The notes beneath the pieces are model-generated. The model was not told where the DNA came from and made no database searches. It worked only from the letters and a program-made list of their open reading frames with translations. A DNA stretch of 45,951 nt from Sporichthya brevicatena (GTDB taxonomy: Bacteria; Actinomycetota; Actinomycetes; Sporichthyales; Sporichthyaceae), in NCBI RefSeq assembly GCF_039525035.1, contig NZ_BAAAHE010000055.1, positions 1 through 45,951 on the forward strand, read 5' to 3'. Made by a program: the position numbers and the translations under genes. Within the stretch, counting starts at the first letter, position 1; each line of letters begins with the position of its first letter. Positions 8,139 through 16,118 of this stretch are shown one piece after another.

Positions 8139-8660
8139 ATGCCCCTGCACGTTCGAACCGCGCTGCCCGCGCTCGCCCTGGCCACGGCGCTGGCCCTGAC
8201 CGGCTGTGGCGGCAGCACCGAGGAGACTCCCACCGCGGCCGCCGGCACCACCCCGCCCGCGGCCTCTGCCGCCGCGATCCCGGCGCCCGCCGCATCCGGG
8301 GCCGCCGCGCCGGCGGCCGGGGCGAAGGCGCAGCCCGCCAAGGCCACCGTCGCCCCGGAGGTCGTCGTCCCGTCGAAGACCGACGTCCGGTCCCAGGCCG
8401 CGCTGAGCGGCTGGCAGGCCGCGGTCGTCGCCCGCCTCCGGCAACTCGACAAGCGGCTGGTTCCCGACCGCGCCGCGACGATCCGCAAGGTGCGGGCCAC
8501 CTGCGACCAGATGGCGAGCGGGATGTTCGAGACCAAGGTGATCCCGATCATCGTGAAGCGGTTCAGCACCGCGCGGATCACCGTCGACAAGAACCTTGCC
8601 TCCGCGATCTACGCGGTACTGCTCCAGGAGGCCTGCTACGTCATGAACAACGAGACCTGA
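8139..8660 (+). CDS. Small secreted lipoprotein of unknown function
   Basis: 173 residues with a lipoprotein signal peptide: positive start, hydrophobic stretch, and lipobox L-T-G-C around residues 23-26. A long Ala/Pro/Thr-rich linker follows (about 30-75), then a helical domain of about 95 residues containing two cysteines (in R-A-T-C-D-Q-M and Q-E-A-C-Y-V-M) that may form a disulfide. I recognise no named family. It should be anchored on the outer face of the membrane. Divergent from the GNAT gene and convergent with the acyl-CoA dehydrogenase. Confidence 0.75.
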   Translation: MPLHVRTALPALALATALALTGCGGSTEETPTAAAGTTPPAASAAAIPAPAASGAAAPAAGAKAQPAKATVAPEVVVPSKTDVRSQAALSGWQAAVVARLRQLDKRLVPDRAATIRKVRATCDQMASGMFETKVIPIIVKRFSTARITVDKNLASAIYAVLLQEACYVMNNET

Positions 8661-8722
8661 CGCCGCGTCAGCGTCACACCCGGATCTTATGTTCCGCTTC
8701 GCTCCAACAAGCTGCTTGCCTC

Positions 8723-8744
8723 GGGAACGCTCGAGCTCGTTCCT
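8723..8744. terminator. Weak hairpin between convergent genes
   Basis: GGAACG and CGTTCC pair around an 8-base centre. The 99-bp gap between the convergent lipoprotein and acyl-CoA dehydrogenase genes is rich in TCGCTC/GAGCG words. A bidirectional terminator is plausible but the stem is short. Confidence 0.3.
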
Positions 8745-8759
8745 CGCTCGGCGCTCCGC

Positions 8760-9962
8760 TCAGCTGCGCAGCTTGTAGTCCTCCAGCAGCCGGCGGCCGA
8801 TGATCATGCGCTGGATGTCGGCGGTGCCCTCACCGATCAGGAGCATCGGGGCCTCGCGGTAGAGGCGCTCGATCTCGTACTCCTTCGAGAAGCCGTAGCC
8901 ACCGTGGATGCGGAACGAGTCCTCGACGACGTCGCGGCAGTACTCGGAGGCGAGGTACTTGGCCATGCCGGCCTCGAGGTCGTTGCGCTCGCCGGAGTCC
9001 TTCTTGCGGGCGGCCATGACCATCATCTGGTGCGCGGACTCGACCTTGCAGGCCATGTCGGCGAGGCGGAACATCACGGCCTGGTGGTCGGCGATCTTCT
9101 TGCCGAAGGTCTCGCGCTGCTGGGCGTACTGGACACCGAGCTCGAAGGCGCGGATCGCAACGCCGCAACCGCGGGCGGCGACGTTGACGCGGCCGACCTC
9201 GACGCCGTCCATCATCTGGTAGAAACCGCGGCCGCGGCCGGCGGCGCCGCCGAGGACCTGGCCCTGCGCGATGCGGAAGTCGTCGAAGACCATCTCGGTC
9301 GTGTCGACGCCCTTGTAGCCCATCTTCTCGATCTTGCCCGGGACGGTCAGGCCCGGCAGGACCTCGCCGAAGCCCGAGGGCTTCTCGACGAGCAGGACGG
9401 TCATGTTCTTGTAGACCGACTCCGCGCCCTCGTCGGTGCGGACGAGCACCGCCGTGAGGTTCGAGGAGCCACCGTTGGTCAGCCACATCTTGGCGCCGTT
9501 GACGACGAAGTCCTCGCCGTCCTCCTTGGCCTTGGTCTTGATCGCCGAGACGTCGGAGCCGCACCCGGGCTCGGACATCGAGAACGAGCCGCGGACCTCG
9601 CCCTCGGCCATGCGGGGCAGGTACTTCTGCTTCTGCTCGTCGGTGCCGTGCTGCATGAGCATGTAGGCGACGATGAAGTGGGTGTTGATGATCCCGGAGA
9701 CGCTCATCCAGCCGCGGGCGATCTGCTCGACGACCAGGGCGTAGGTCAGCAGCGATTCGCCGAGACCGCCGTACTCCTCGGGGATGGTGAGCCCGAACAG
9801 GCCCATCTCCTTCATCCCGTCGACGATCTCCTGCGGGTAGGTGTCGCTGTGCTCCAGCTCCTGCGCGTTCGGGATGATCTCCTTCTCGACGAAGTCGGCC
9901 ACCGTGCGCAGGATCTCCTGCTGGACATCGGTCAGGTTCTCGGTCTGCGCGAGCCGGCCCAT
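8760..9962 (-). CDS. Acyl-CoA dehydrogenase
   Basis: FAD enzyme of 400 residues performing alpha,beta-desaturation of an acyl-CoA. The middle domain shows S-F-S-M-S-E-P-G-C-G-S-D (FAD/substrate binding) and K-M-W-L-T-N-G. The C-terminal domain carries R-I-H-G-G-Y-G-F and I-G-E-G-T, whose Glu matches the catalytic base of the short/medium-chain class. Full length and intact. The starting ATG has a GGAGT ribosome-binding site. Chain-length preference cannot be told from the sequence. It stands alone, divergent from the histidine phosphatase gene, and is not obviously tied to phenylacetate or inositol catabolism. Confidence 0.93.
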   Translation of the reverse strand: MGRLAQTENLTDVQQEILRTVADFVEKEIIPNAQELEHSDTYPQEIVDGMKEMGLFGLTIPEEYGGLGESLLTYALVVEQIARGWMSVSGIINTHFIVAYMLMQHGTDEQKQKYLPRMAEGEVRGSFSMSEPGCGSDVSAIKTKAKEDGEDFVVNGAKMWLTNGGSSNLTAVLVRTDEGAESVYKNMTVLLVEKPSGFGEVLPGLTVPGKIEKMGYKGVDTTEMVFDDFRIAQGQVLGGAAGRGRGFYQMMDGVEVGRVNVAARGCGVAIRAFELGVQYAQQRETFGKKIADHQAVMFRLADMACKVESAHQMMVMAARKKDSGERNDLEAGMAKYLASEYCRDVVEDSFRIHGGYGFSKEYEIERLYREAPMLLIGEGTADIQRMIIGRRLLEDYKLRS

Positions 9963-10074
9963 CGTGCGGTACTCCCTGTCAGCGGTGTCACAGTCCTGGC
10001 GGATTATCGGAGTACAGCTTCCCGCTACGGTCGAGGGGGCCTACGACCGGGTACCGAGACGGCAGGAGACGGCC

Positions 10075-10788
10075 ATGTCGAACGACGACGTCGACCCGAA
10101 AGTCGCCTACGCCCAGAAGGCCTTCGAGGCCCCCGAGGGCGCGACCGACATCCTGTTGATCCGCCACGGGCAGTCCGAGGGCATGAGCTCGTCCTCCTAC
10201 CCGCGGCTGCCGAGCGGGCAGGCGGACCCGGCGCTCTCGCCGCTCGGCCACCAGCAGGCCGCGCTGATGGGGGAGCGGCTCGCCTCCGTCGGGATCCAGG
10301 CCATCTACTGCTCGACGCTGGTCCGCACGCAGCAGACCGCCGCGCCGCTCGCGAACTTCTCCGGGCTGGACCCGATCGTCGTCCCCGAGCTCCGCGAGGT
10401 CGAGCTCGGCGAGTGGGAGGGCGGGGAGTTCCGCAAGCGGTCCCAGCAGAAGGACGCCTCCTTCCTCGAGATGATGCGCAAGGGCGACTGGGGCGTCATC
10501 CCGGGCGGTGAGGACAACGAGGCGTTCGGCGCCCGGGTCCGCGGGGCGCTGGAGAAGATCCAGGCCGCCCACCCGGCGCAGCGCGTCGCGGTCGTCTGCC
10601 ACGGCGGCGTCATCGGAATCGCGATCGCCCTCGCCACCGGCTGCTCGCCGATGGCCTTCATGCACGTCGACAACGCCTCGATCACCCAGATGCTCATGGT
10701 CGACGACCTCTGGATCGTCCGCCGCGTCAACGACACCGCCCACCTGGGCCCGGCGTTCGCCCCGGTCACCGACGAACCGGTGATGTAG
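10075..10788 (+). CDS. Histidine phosphatase (phosphoglycerate mutase-like) family protein
   Basis: 237 residues from ATG 10075, preceded by AGGAG. It has the signature L-L-I-R-H-G-Q-S-E-G (nucleophilic His near residue 31), a downstream L-R-E-V-E-L-G-E-W-E-G acid motif, and the second catalytic V-C-H-G-G-V-I-G. Family members remove phosphate from sugars, cobalamin precursors or other small molecules; the substrate here cannot be assigned. The next gene, a MobA-like nucleotidyltransferase, begins right after the stop, so the two are probably cotranscribed. Confidence 0.85.
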   Translation: MSNDDVDPKVAYAQKAFEAPEGATDILLIRHGQSEGMSSSSYPRLPSGQADPALSPLGHQQAALMGERLASVGIQAIYCSTLVRTQQTAAPLANFSGLDPIVVPELREVELGEWEGGEFRKRSQQKDASFLEMMRKGDWGVIPGGEDNEAFGARVRGALEKIQAAHPAQRVAVVCHGGVIGIAIALATGCSPMAFMHVDNASITQMLMVDDLWIVRRVNDTAHLGPAFAPVTDEPVM

Positions 10789-11379
10789 ATGGCGGTTGCG
10801 GGCCTCGTCCTCGCGGCGGGATCCGGCAGCCGCCTCGGCACCCCGAAGGCGCTCGTCGAGCTCGGGGGAGAGCGGCTGGTCGACCGGGCCGTTCGCGTCC
10901 TGCGCGACGGCGGGTGCGACCCGCTGATCGTGGTCTCCGGCGCGGCGCCGTTCACCGTCGACGGGGCGACGGTCGTCCCGAACCCCGACTGGGCCACCGG
11001 CATGGGCTCGTCCCTGCGCGTCGGGCTCGCGGCGCTGGCGGGCACGGACGCCGCGGCCGTCGTCGTCTCGCTGGTGGACCAGCCCGACATCGGGGCCGAC
11101 GTGGTCCGCCGGGTGGTCGACGCCTTCGCCGCCGGCGCGAGCGTCGCCACCGCCACCTACGGCGGGAAGCGGCGCAACCCCGTCCTGCTCGCCCGGCCGA
11201 CGTGGGACGAGGTCGCGCGCCTGGCCGAGGGCGACGCCGGGGCCCGGCCGTTCCTGGCCGCCCACCCGGAGCTGATCACGCCCGTGGCCTGCGACGACCT
11301 GGGTTCCCCGGCGGACATCGACACCCCGGCCGACCTGGCCTGGGCCCGTGGGGAAGCAGACGGGGCTCCGGGGCGTTAG
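10789..11379 (+). CDS. MobA-like nucleotidyltransferase (MocA/CTP:molybdopterin type)
   Basis: NTP-transferase-fold protein of 196 residues. The N-terminal L-V-L-A-A-G-S-G-S-R-L-G-T-P-K-A-L loop (about 6-21) is the nucleotide-binding signature of MobA-like enzymes. A later V-V-S-L-V-D-Q-P-D-I motif fits the metal-binding aspartate, and R-R-N-P-V-L-L is typical of molybdenum-cofactor cytidylyl/guanylyltransferases such as MocA. No molybdenum enzyme is visible nearby, so the cofactor role is inferred from family. It starts immediately after the histidine phosphatase stop. Confidence 0.8.
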   Translation: MAVAGLVLAAGSGSRLGTPKALVELGGERLVDRAVRVLRDGGCDPLIVVSGAAPFTVDGATVVPNPDWATGMGSSLRVGLAALAGTDAAAVVVSLVDQPDIGADVVRRVVDAFAAGASVATATYGGKRRNPVLLARPTWDEVARLAEGDAGARPFLAAHPELITPVACDDLGSPADIDTPADLAWARGEADGAPGR

Positions 11380-11417
11380 GTCCCGAATGTGACGGTCGGC
11401 AATGTCGACCGATATGG

Positions 11418-11445
11418 TTTACATTGAGCACGTCAGGCGTAGACT
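11418..11445 (+). promoter_or_regulatory. Candidate promoter of the rhodanese gene
   Basis: TTTACA (11418-11423) and TAGACT (11440-11445) are separated by 16 bp, in an AT-richer patch 34 bp before the ATG at 11480. Confidence 0.45.
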
Positions 11446-11479
11446 TTCTCACCTGGCACCCCGGACCGAGGAGCGCGGA

Positions 11480-12034
11480 ATGAGCCTGCCCGACACCCTG
11501 AGCCCCACCACGCTGCGCCAGAAGAACGGCTCCGTCCGTCTGCTGGACGTCCGCACGCCCGGCGAGTTCGCCGCGTCGCGGATCCCCGGCTCGCACAACA
11601 TCCCGCTCGGTGACCTCGAGACCTACGCCGACGCCCTCGCCAAGGCCGACACCGACCTCGTCGTCGTCTGCCAGTCCGGCGGCCGGGCGCAGCTCGCCGC
11701 CGACGCGCTCCGCGCGAAGGGCCGCCCGAACGTCTCGGTCCTCGACGGTGGGCTCGGCGCCTGGGAGTCCGTGGGCGGCGACACCGAGGGCGGCGCGTCC
11801 GCGTGGACGATCGAGCGGCAGGTCCGCCTGGTCGCCGGTTCGCTGGTGTTGACCGGCATCCTCGCCAGCCTGAAGTTCCCGAAGGCCAAGTTCCTCTCGG
11901 GCGCGGTCGGCGGCGGTCTCACGTTCGCGGCCCTGTCGAACACCTGCCTGATGGGCTCGCTGCTCGCCAAGCTGCCCTTCAACCGGGCGGCCTCGGCCGA
12001 CATCGAGTCCGCGATCGTGGCGCTCAACAACTAG
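11480..12034 (+). CDS. Membrane-anchored rhodanese (YgaP-like)
   Basis: 184 residues from ATG 11480, chosen over an upstream in-frame ATG because of the GAGGAG-like site and the promoter that lies between them. Residues 1-110 form a rhodanese domain with D-V-R-T-P-G-E-F, G-S-H-N-I-P-L and the active-site loop C64-Q-S-G-G-R. The rest holds two hydrophobic segments of the DUF2892 type, as in the Escherichia coli inner-membrane sulfurtransferase YgaP. Expected role: sulfane-sulfur transfer at the membrane. It stands alone, followed by a strong terminator. Confidence 0.85.
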   Translation: MSLPDTLSPTTLRQKNGSVRLLDVRTPGEFAASRIPGSHNIPLGDLETYADALAKADTDLVVVCQSGGRAQLAADALRAKGRPNVSVLDGGLGAWESVGGDTEGGASAWTIERQVRLVAGSLVLTGILASLKFPKAKFLSGAVGGGLTFAALSNTCLMGSLLAKLPFNRAASADIESAIVALNN

Positions 12035-12052
12035 GTTCCCCGCACCTTCTCC

Positions 12053-12096
12053 GGCGCGGCGCGCCCTTCCCCGACCCGGGAAAGGCGCGCCGCGCC
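12053..12096 (+). terminator. Strong GC hairpin after the rhodanese gene
   Basis: Two 19-base arms (12053-12071 and 12078-12096) pair with one mismatch around a 6-base loop, 18 bases after the stop. There is no U-tract, as is common for actinobacterial stem-only terminators. Confidence 0.65.
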
Positions 12097-12255
12097 GTCG
12101 TGGTTGGACCCTCGGACGGCGTAACCGGATGCCCGAATCGTCCGAATTGCCGGGCTCGGGATCATCCGTACGGCCACGGTTGGGCGGTTCGTGCTGCGCC
12201 GACCGGGGCGGAAGCGGGACCCTTTGCCTCCTGGACTCATCTGGTGGGGGGATTC

Positions 12256-13317
12256 GTGCGGATCGGGGTAGCGGGCGTCGGGCGCATCGGTGCGCTGCAC
12301 GCCCAGAATCTGGTGGCCGCCGTCGGCGCCGCGAACGTCGTGATCACCGACGCCGACCCCGAGCGCGCCCGCGCGACCGCGGCCGCCCTGGGCGTCGCGA
12401 GCGCGCCGGACGTCGAGGCCCTGCTCGCGGGCGGGATCGACGGCGGGGTCGACGGTTTGGTCGTCGCGACCCCGACCGACACCCACGCCGCGCTGGTGCT
12501 GCGCGCGGTCGCGGCCGGGATCCCCGTCTTCTGCGAGAAGCCCGTCGCCCCGGACATCGCCTCGACGCGGGCGGTGCTCGCGCAGGTGCAGGCCGCGGGC
12601 GGCCTCGTGCAGGTCGGGTTCCAGCGCCGGTTCGACCCCGGCTACGTGGCGGCGCACGAGGCCGTCGCGTCCGGTGTGCTCGGGCCGATCCACACGATCG
12701 TCGGGCAGACGCTCGACCCGACGCCCCCGCCCGCGGCGTACGTCGCGGTCTCCGGCGGCATCTTCCGCGACTGCCTGGTGCACGACCTCGACATCCTGCG
12801 CTGGGTCACCGGTCAGGAAGCGGTCGAGGTCTACGCCACCGGCGCCAACCTCGGCGACGACTACATCCGCGCCGCCGGTGACGTCGACGCCGTCGCGGTC
12901 ACGCTGACGATGGCCGACTGTTCGCTCGCGATGCTCTCGGCCAGCCGCTACAACCGCGCCGGGTACGACGTCCGCATGGAGGTCCGCGGCCACCGCGACT
13001 CGATCGCCGTCGGCCTGGAGCCGCGGACGCCGATCCGGTCGATGGAGCCGATGACCTACCCGTCGGAGCCCGCGTTCCCCGGCTTCCTGGAGCGCTTCGG
13101 CGCCGCCTACGCCGCGGAGATGGCGGCGTTCGTCTCGCTCGTCCGCAGCGGCGGTTCGAGCCGCTGCACCGTCGCGGACGCGCTGGCGGCGTTCGTCCTC
13201 GCCGAGGCGTGCGAGATCTCCCGTCGTGAGCGGCGGCCGGTGGCCGTCGCCGACATCGAGGCGGCCGGGGTGCTGCCCGGCCAGCAGGGTCGCGTCAGTC
13301 TGGAAGGTGTGGCATGA
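12256..13317 (+). CDS. iolG: Inositol 2-dehydrogenase (Gfo/Idh/MocA family)
   Basis: Oxidises myo-inositol to scyllo-inosose with NAD. The 353 residues begin at GTG 12256 with G-V-A-G-V-G-R-I-G (Rossmann loop, 5-12). They contain E-K-P with Lys95, and the substrate motif G-G-I-F-R-D-C-L-V-H-D-L-D-I-L-R-W with Asp172 and His176, a catalytic Lys/Asp/His set matching characterised IolG enzymes. First gene of an iol operon; its stop overlaps the ATG of iolE. The 221-bp gap upstream should hold the operon promoter, but I could not pick out convincing boxes. No inositol transporter or IolR-type repressor lies in the window. Confidence 0.88.
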   Translation: MRIGVAGVGRIGALHAQNLVAAVGAANVVITDADPERARATAAALGVASAPDVEALLAGGIDGGVDGLVVATPTDTHAALVLRAVAAGIPVFCEKPVAPDIASTRAVLAQVQAAGGLVQVGFQRRFDPGYVAAHEAVASGVLGPIHTIVGQTLDPTPPPAAYVAVSGGIFRDCLVHDLDILRWVTGQEAVEVYATGANLGDDYIRAAGDVDAVAVTLTMADCSLAMLSASRYNRAGYDVRMEVRGHRDSIAVGLEPRTPIRSMEPMTYPSEPAFPGFLERFGAAYAAEMAAFVSLVRSGGSSRCTVADALAAFVLAEACEISRRERRPVAVADIEAAGVLPGQQGRVSLEGVA

Positions 13318-14228
13318 CCGCTCCGTGGATCCACCGGCTGGCCGGCGCCCCGATCTCCTGGGGCGTGTGCGAGGTGCCGGGCTGGGGCTACCAGCTCCCC
13401 GCCGACCTCGTGCTCTCGGAGATGGCCGCGGCCGGTCTGCGCGCGGCGGAGTTCGGCCCCGACGGCTTCCTGCCTGACGGTGGCTCAGAACGCGCCGCGG
13501 TACTGCACCGGTTCGGCATGAGCGCGGTCGGCGGCTTCGTCCCCGTCGTCGTGCACGCCGGTGAGGTCGAGGCGACGGACTTCGACCCGCTGTTCGGGGC
13601 CTTCAAGGAGGCCGGCGCCGGCGTCGTGGTCTTCGCCGCCGTCAGCGGTCAGGACGGCTACGACTCCCGGCCCGAGCTCGGTGACGACGAGTGGACGCTG
13701 CTCTGCATGAACCTCGACCGTCTCGCGGAGCGGGCCGCGGCGTTCGGACTCGTCGGCACGCTCCACCCGCACGTCGGCACCCTGGTCGAGCGGCCGCAGG
13801 AGATCGACCGCGTCCTGCTCGGCGCGACGATCGGCCTGTGCCTGGACACCGGCCACTGCCTGGCCGGTGGCGGTGACCCGCTCGCCCTGGCGAAGGTCGC
13901 GACCCGCCGGATCCGGCACGTCCACCTCAAGGACGTCGACGCCGCGCTCGCCGCGCGCGTCCGCACCGGGGAACTCACCTACACCGAGGCCGTGGCCGCG
14001 GGGATGTACCGCCCGCTCGGCGCCGGGGACGCCCGGGTGGCCGACATCGTCGCGACGCTCGAGGCGGCCGGCTACGACGGCTGGTACGTCCTCGAGCAGG
14101 ACCGCATCCTGCCCGCGCCCCGCGGTGGCGAGGACGACCCGACGGACGCCAACCAGCGCGCCGCGGCCGCGATCCGCGCCGACGTCGACGCGAGCCTGGC
14201 CCACCTGCGGGCTGCGCTGCCGGTGTGA
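13314..14228 (+). CDS. iolE: 2-keto-myo-inositol dehydratase-type TIM-barrel protein IolE
   Basis: Xylose-isomerase-like TIM barrel of 304 residues with the family's N-terminal G-A-P-I-S-W-G-V-C-E-V-P-G-W-G motif. Metal-ligand-type motifs L-D-T-G-H-C and H-V-H-L-K-D-V-D lie near the centre, and Y-D-G-W-Y-V-L-E-Q-D near the C-terminus. IolE dehydrates scyllo-inosose to the diketone that IolD hydrolyses. It starts four bases inside the iolG stop and overlaps the next gene by GTGA. Placement between iolG and iolC supports the specific name over a generic sugar isomerase. Confidence 0.85.
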   Translation: MTAPWIHRLAGAPISWGVCEVPGWGYQLPADLVLSEMAAAGLRAAEFGPDGFLPDGGSERAAVLHRFGMSAVGGFVPVVVHAGEVEATDFDPLFGAFKEAGAGVVVFAAVSGQDGYDSRPELGDDEWTLLCMNLDRLAERAAAFGLVGTLHPHVGTLVERPQEIDRVLLGATIGLCLDTGHCLAGGGDPLALAKVATRRIRHVHLKDVDAALAARVRTGELTYTEAVAAGMYRPLGAGDARVADIVATLEAAGYDGWYVLEQDRILPAPRGGEDDPTDANQRAAAAIRADVDASLAHLRAALPV

Positions 14229-15178
14229 TCCCGATGAGCATGCCCGCAGAGGTTCTGACGATCGGTCGGCTCGGCGTCGACGTGTATCCGCAGCAGGTCG
14301 GCGTCGGGCTGGAGGACGTCTCCAGCTTCGGCAAGTACCTCGGCGGGAGCGCGGCCAACGTCGCCGTCGCCGCCGCCCGGCACGGCCGGCGCGCGGCGCT
14401 GGTCAGCGGGGTGGGCGATGACCCCTTCGGTCGCTTTCTGCGCCGTGCGCTCGCGGGGTTCGGTGTGTCCGACGACCACGTCGCCACCGTGCCCGGCGGC
14501 CGGACGCCGGTGACGTTCTGCGAGATGTTCCCGCCCGACGACTTCCCGCTGTACTTCTACCGGGACGACGCCCCGGACCTGCAGATCGCGGCCGACGAGG
14601 CGATGCTCGCCGCCGTCCGCAGCGCCGCGCTGTGCTGGACGACGGTGACGGGCCTGTCCCGCGAACCGAGCCGGGCGACCACGCTGACGGCCCTCGGCGC
14701 GCGGGAACGCCGCGAGCACACCGTGCTCGACCTCGACTGGCGCCCGATGTTCTGGCCCTCGCCCGACGAAGCGTACCCGTGGATCCGGGCCGTGCTCGCG
14801 CGCTCGACGGTCGCGATCGGCAACCTCGACGAGTGCGAGGTCGCGACGGGCGAGCGCAATCCCCGCGCGGCGGCCGAGGAGCTGCGCGAGGCGGGCGTCC
14901 GCATCGCGGTCGTGAAGATGGGGCCGGCCGGGGTGCTCGGGCTCGACGACGACGGTTTCGTGGAGGTCCCGCCGTACCGGGTCGACGTGCTCAACGGCCT
15001 CGGCGCCGGCGACGCTTTCGGTGGGGCGTTCTGCCACGGCCTGCTCGCCGGCTGGTCGCTGGAGCGGATCCTGCGGTTCGCGAACGTGGCCGGGGCGCTG
15101 GTGGCGGCGCAGATCGCCTGCTCCGACGCGATGCCGACCACCGCGGAGGTCGAGGCTCACCTGGCGGCCTGCTCGTGA
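14225..15178 (+). CDS. iolC: 5-dehydro-2-deoxygluconokinase IolC (PfkB family)
   Basis: Ribokinase-fold sugar kinase of 317 residues phosphorylating 5-keto-2-deoxygluconate in the inositol pathway. Both PfkB signatures are present: G-G-S-A-A-N-V-A-V-A-A-A-R-H-G near residue 40, and N-G-L-G-A-G-D-A-F-G-G-A-F near 258-270, with the catalytic Asp in GAGD. The start is taken as the GTG overlapping the iolE stop; ATGs 9 and 15 bases downstream are alternatives. The aldolase gene iolJ that would follow in the pathway is not seen in this window. Confidence 0.88.
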   Translation: MIPMSMPAEVLTIGRLGVDVYPQQVGVGLEDVSSFGKYLGGSAANVAVAAARHGRRAALVSGVGDDPFGRFLRRALAGFGVSDDHVATVPGGRTPVTFCEMFPPDDFPLYFYRDDAPDLQIAADEAMLAAVRSAALCWTTVTGLSREPSRATTLTALGARERREHTVLDLDWRPMFWPSPDEAYPWIRAVLARSTVAIGNLDECEVATGERNPRAAAEELREAGVRIAVVKMGPAGVLGLDDDGFVEVPPYRVDVLNGLGAGDAFGGAFCHGLLAGWSLERILRFANVAGALVAAQIACSDAMPTTAEVEAHLAACS

Positions 15179-16044
15179 ACCTGCACCTGCCGGCCGGCTC
15201 GACGGCCCACGATGCGTGGGCACTGGAGATCCCCGCCGGCCGTCCGGAGTGGACCCACACCTCGCTGCGGATCCTCGATCTGCCCCCGGGCGGATCGCAC
15301 CGCTGGGACAGCGGTGAGGAGGAGGCAATCGTCCTCCCGCTCGCCGGGTCCGGGACCGTCGGCTGCGACGGGGAGAGCTTCGAGCTGACCGGGCGTCAGA
15401 GCGTCTTCGACCGCGTCAGCGACCTGGCCTACGTCCCGCGCGACTCCGCGGTGTCGGTGTACTCGATCCGCGGTGGCCGGTTCGCGGTCGCCGGGGCGCG
15501 CTGCGAGCGGCGGCTGGCTCCGGCCTACCTGCCCGCCGAGAGCGTCCCCGTCGAGGTCCGCGGGGCCGGCAGCGCGACGCGGCAGGTCAACAACTTCGGC
15601 GTTCCCGGGGTGCTGGAGGCCGACCGGCTCATCGCGTGCGAGGTGCTCACGCCCGGCGGGAACTGGTCCTCGTTCCCGCCCCACAAGCACGACTGCAAGC
15701 GGCCGGGCCTGGAGTCCGAGCTCGAGGAGATCTACTACTTCGAGCTCTCCCGCCCGGGTCTGGCGTACCACCGCGTCTACGGCACCGCGGAGCGTCCGAT
15801 CGACGTCCTTGCCGAGGTCCGCGACGGGGACGTCGTCCTCGTCCCGCACGGGTGGCACGGCCCGTCGATCGCCGCGCCCGGCGTCGACCTGTACTACCTG
15901 AACGTCATGGCCGGCCCGGGCCCCGAACGCGCCTGGCTGATCTGTGACGACCCGGCCCACGCCTGGGTCCGCGGCACCTGGCTGTCCCAGGAGTGCGACC
16001 CGCGGGTCCCGATGACCTCCGCCGCCGGGCGGATCACCCACTAA
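15175..16044 (+). CDS. iolB: 5-deoxy-glucuronate isomerase IolB
   Basis: Bicupin isomerase of 289 residues converting 5-deoxyglucuronate to 5-keto-2-deoxygluconate, the IolC substrate. The metal-binding segment H-K-H-D at about 174-177, followed by E-L-E-E-I-Y-Y-F-E-L, and the C-terminal V-P-H-G-W-H-G-P-S motif are diagnostic of the IolB/KduI family. The GTG start overlaps the iolC stop. A perfect-looking hairpin separates it from iolD, 1 base after the stop. Confidence 0.9.
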   Translation: MNLHLPAGSTAHDAWALEIPAGRPEWTHTSLRILDLPPGGSHRWDSGEEEAIVLPLAGSGTVGCDGESFELTGRQSVFDRVSDLAYVPRDSAVSVYSIRGGRFAVAGARCERRLAPAYLPAESVPVEVRGAGSATRQVNNFGVPGVLEADRLIACEVLTPGGNWSSFPPHKHDCKRPGLESELEEIYYFELSRPGLAYHRVYGTAERPIDVLAEVRDGDVVLVPHGWHGPSIAAPGVDLYYLNVMAGPGPERAWLICDDPAHAWVRGTWLSQECDPRVPMTSAAGRITH

Positions 16045-16086
16045 CGTCCGACGATGTGGCTGCTGTTGCGACCACATCCTCGGACG
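16045..16086 (+). terminator. Intra-operon hairpin between iolB and iolD
   Basis: Arms 16045-16059 and 16072-16086 (15 bases, one mismatch) close a 12-base loop directly after the iolB stop. It is followed by two copies of TCGGACGCA and the AGGAAAGG ribosome-binding region of iolD. It could attenuate transcription, stabilise the upstream mRNA end or mark a processing site. Confidence 0.45.
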
Positions 16087-16118
16087 CAGGGTTCGGACGC
16101 AAGGAAAGGTAAGACGGC

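Noticed and set aside
8661..8759. TCGCTC-rich spacer as a structured RNA
   Set aside because: Only a short 6-base stem was found. The low-complexity words do not form a convincing fold.
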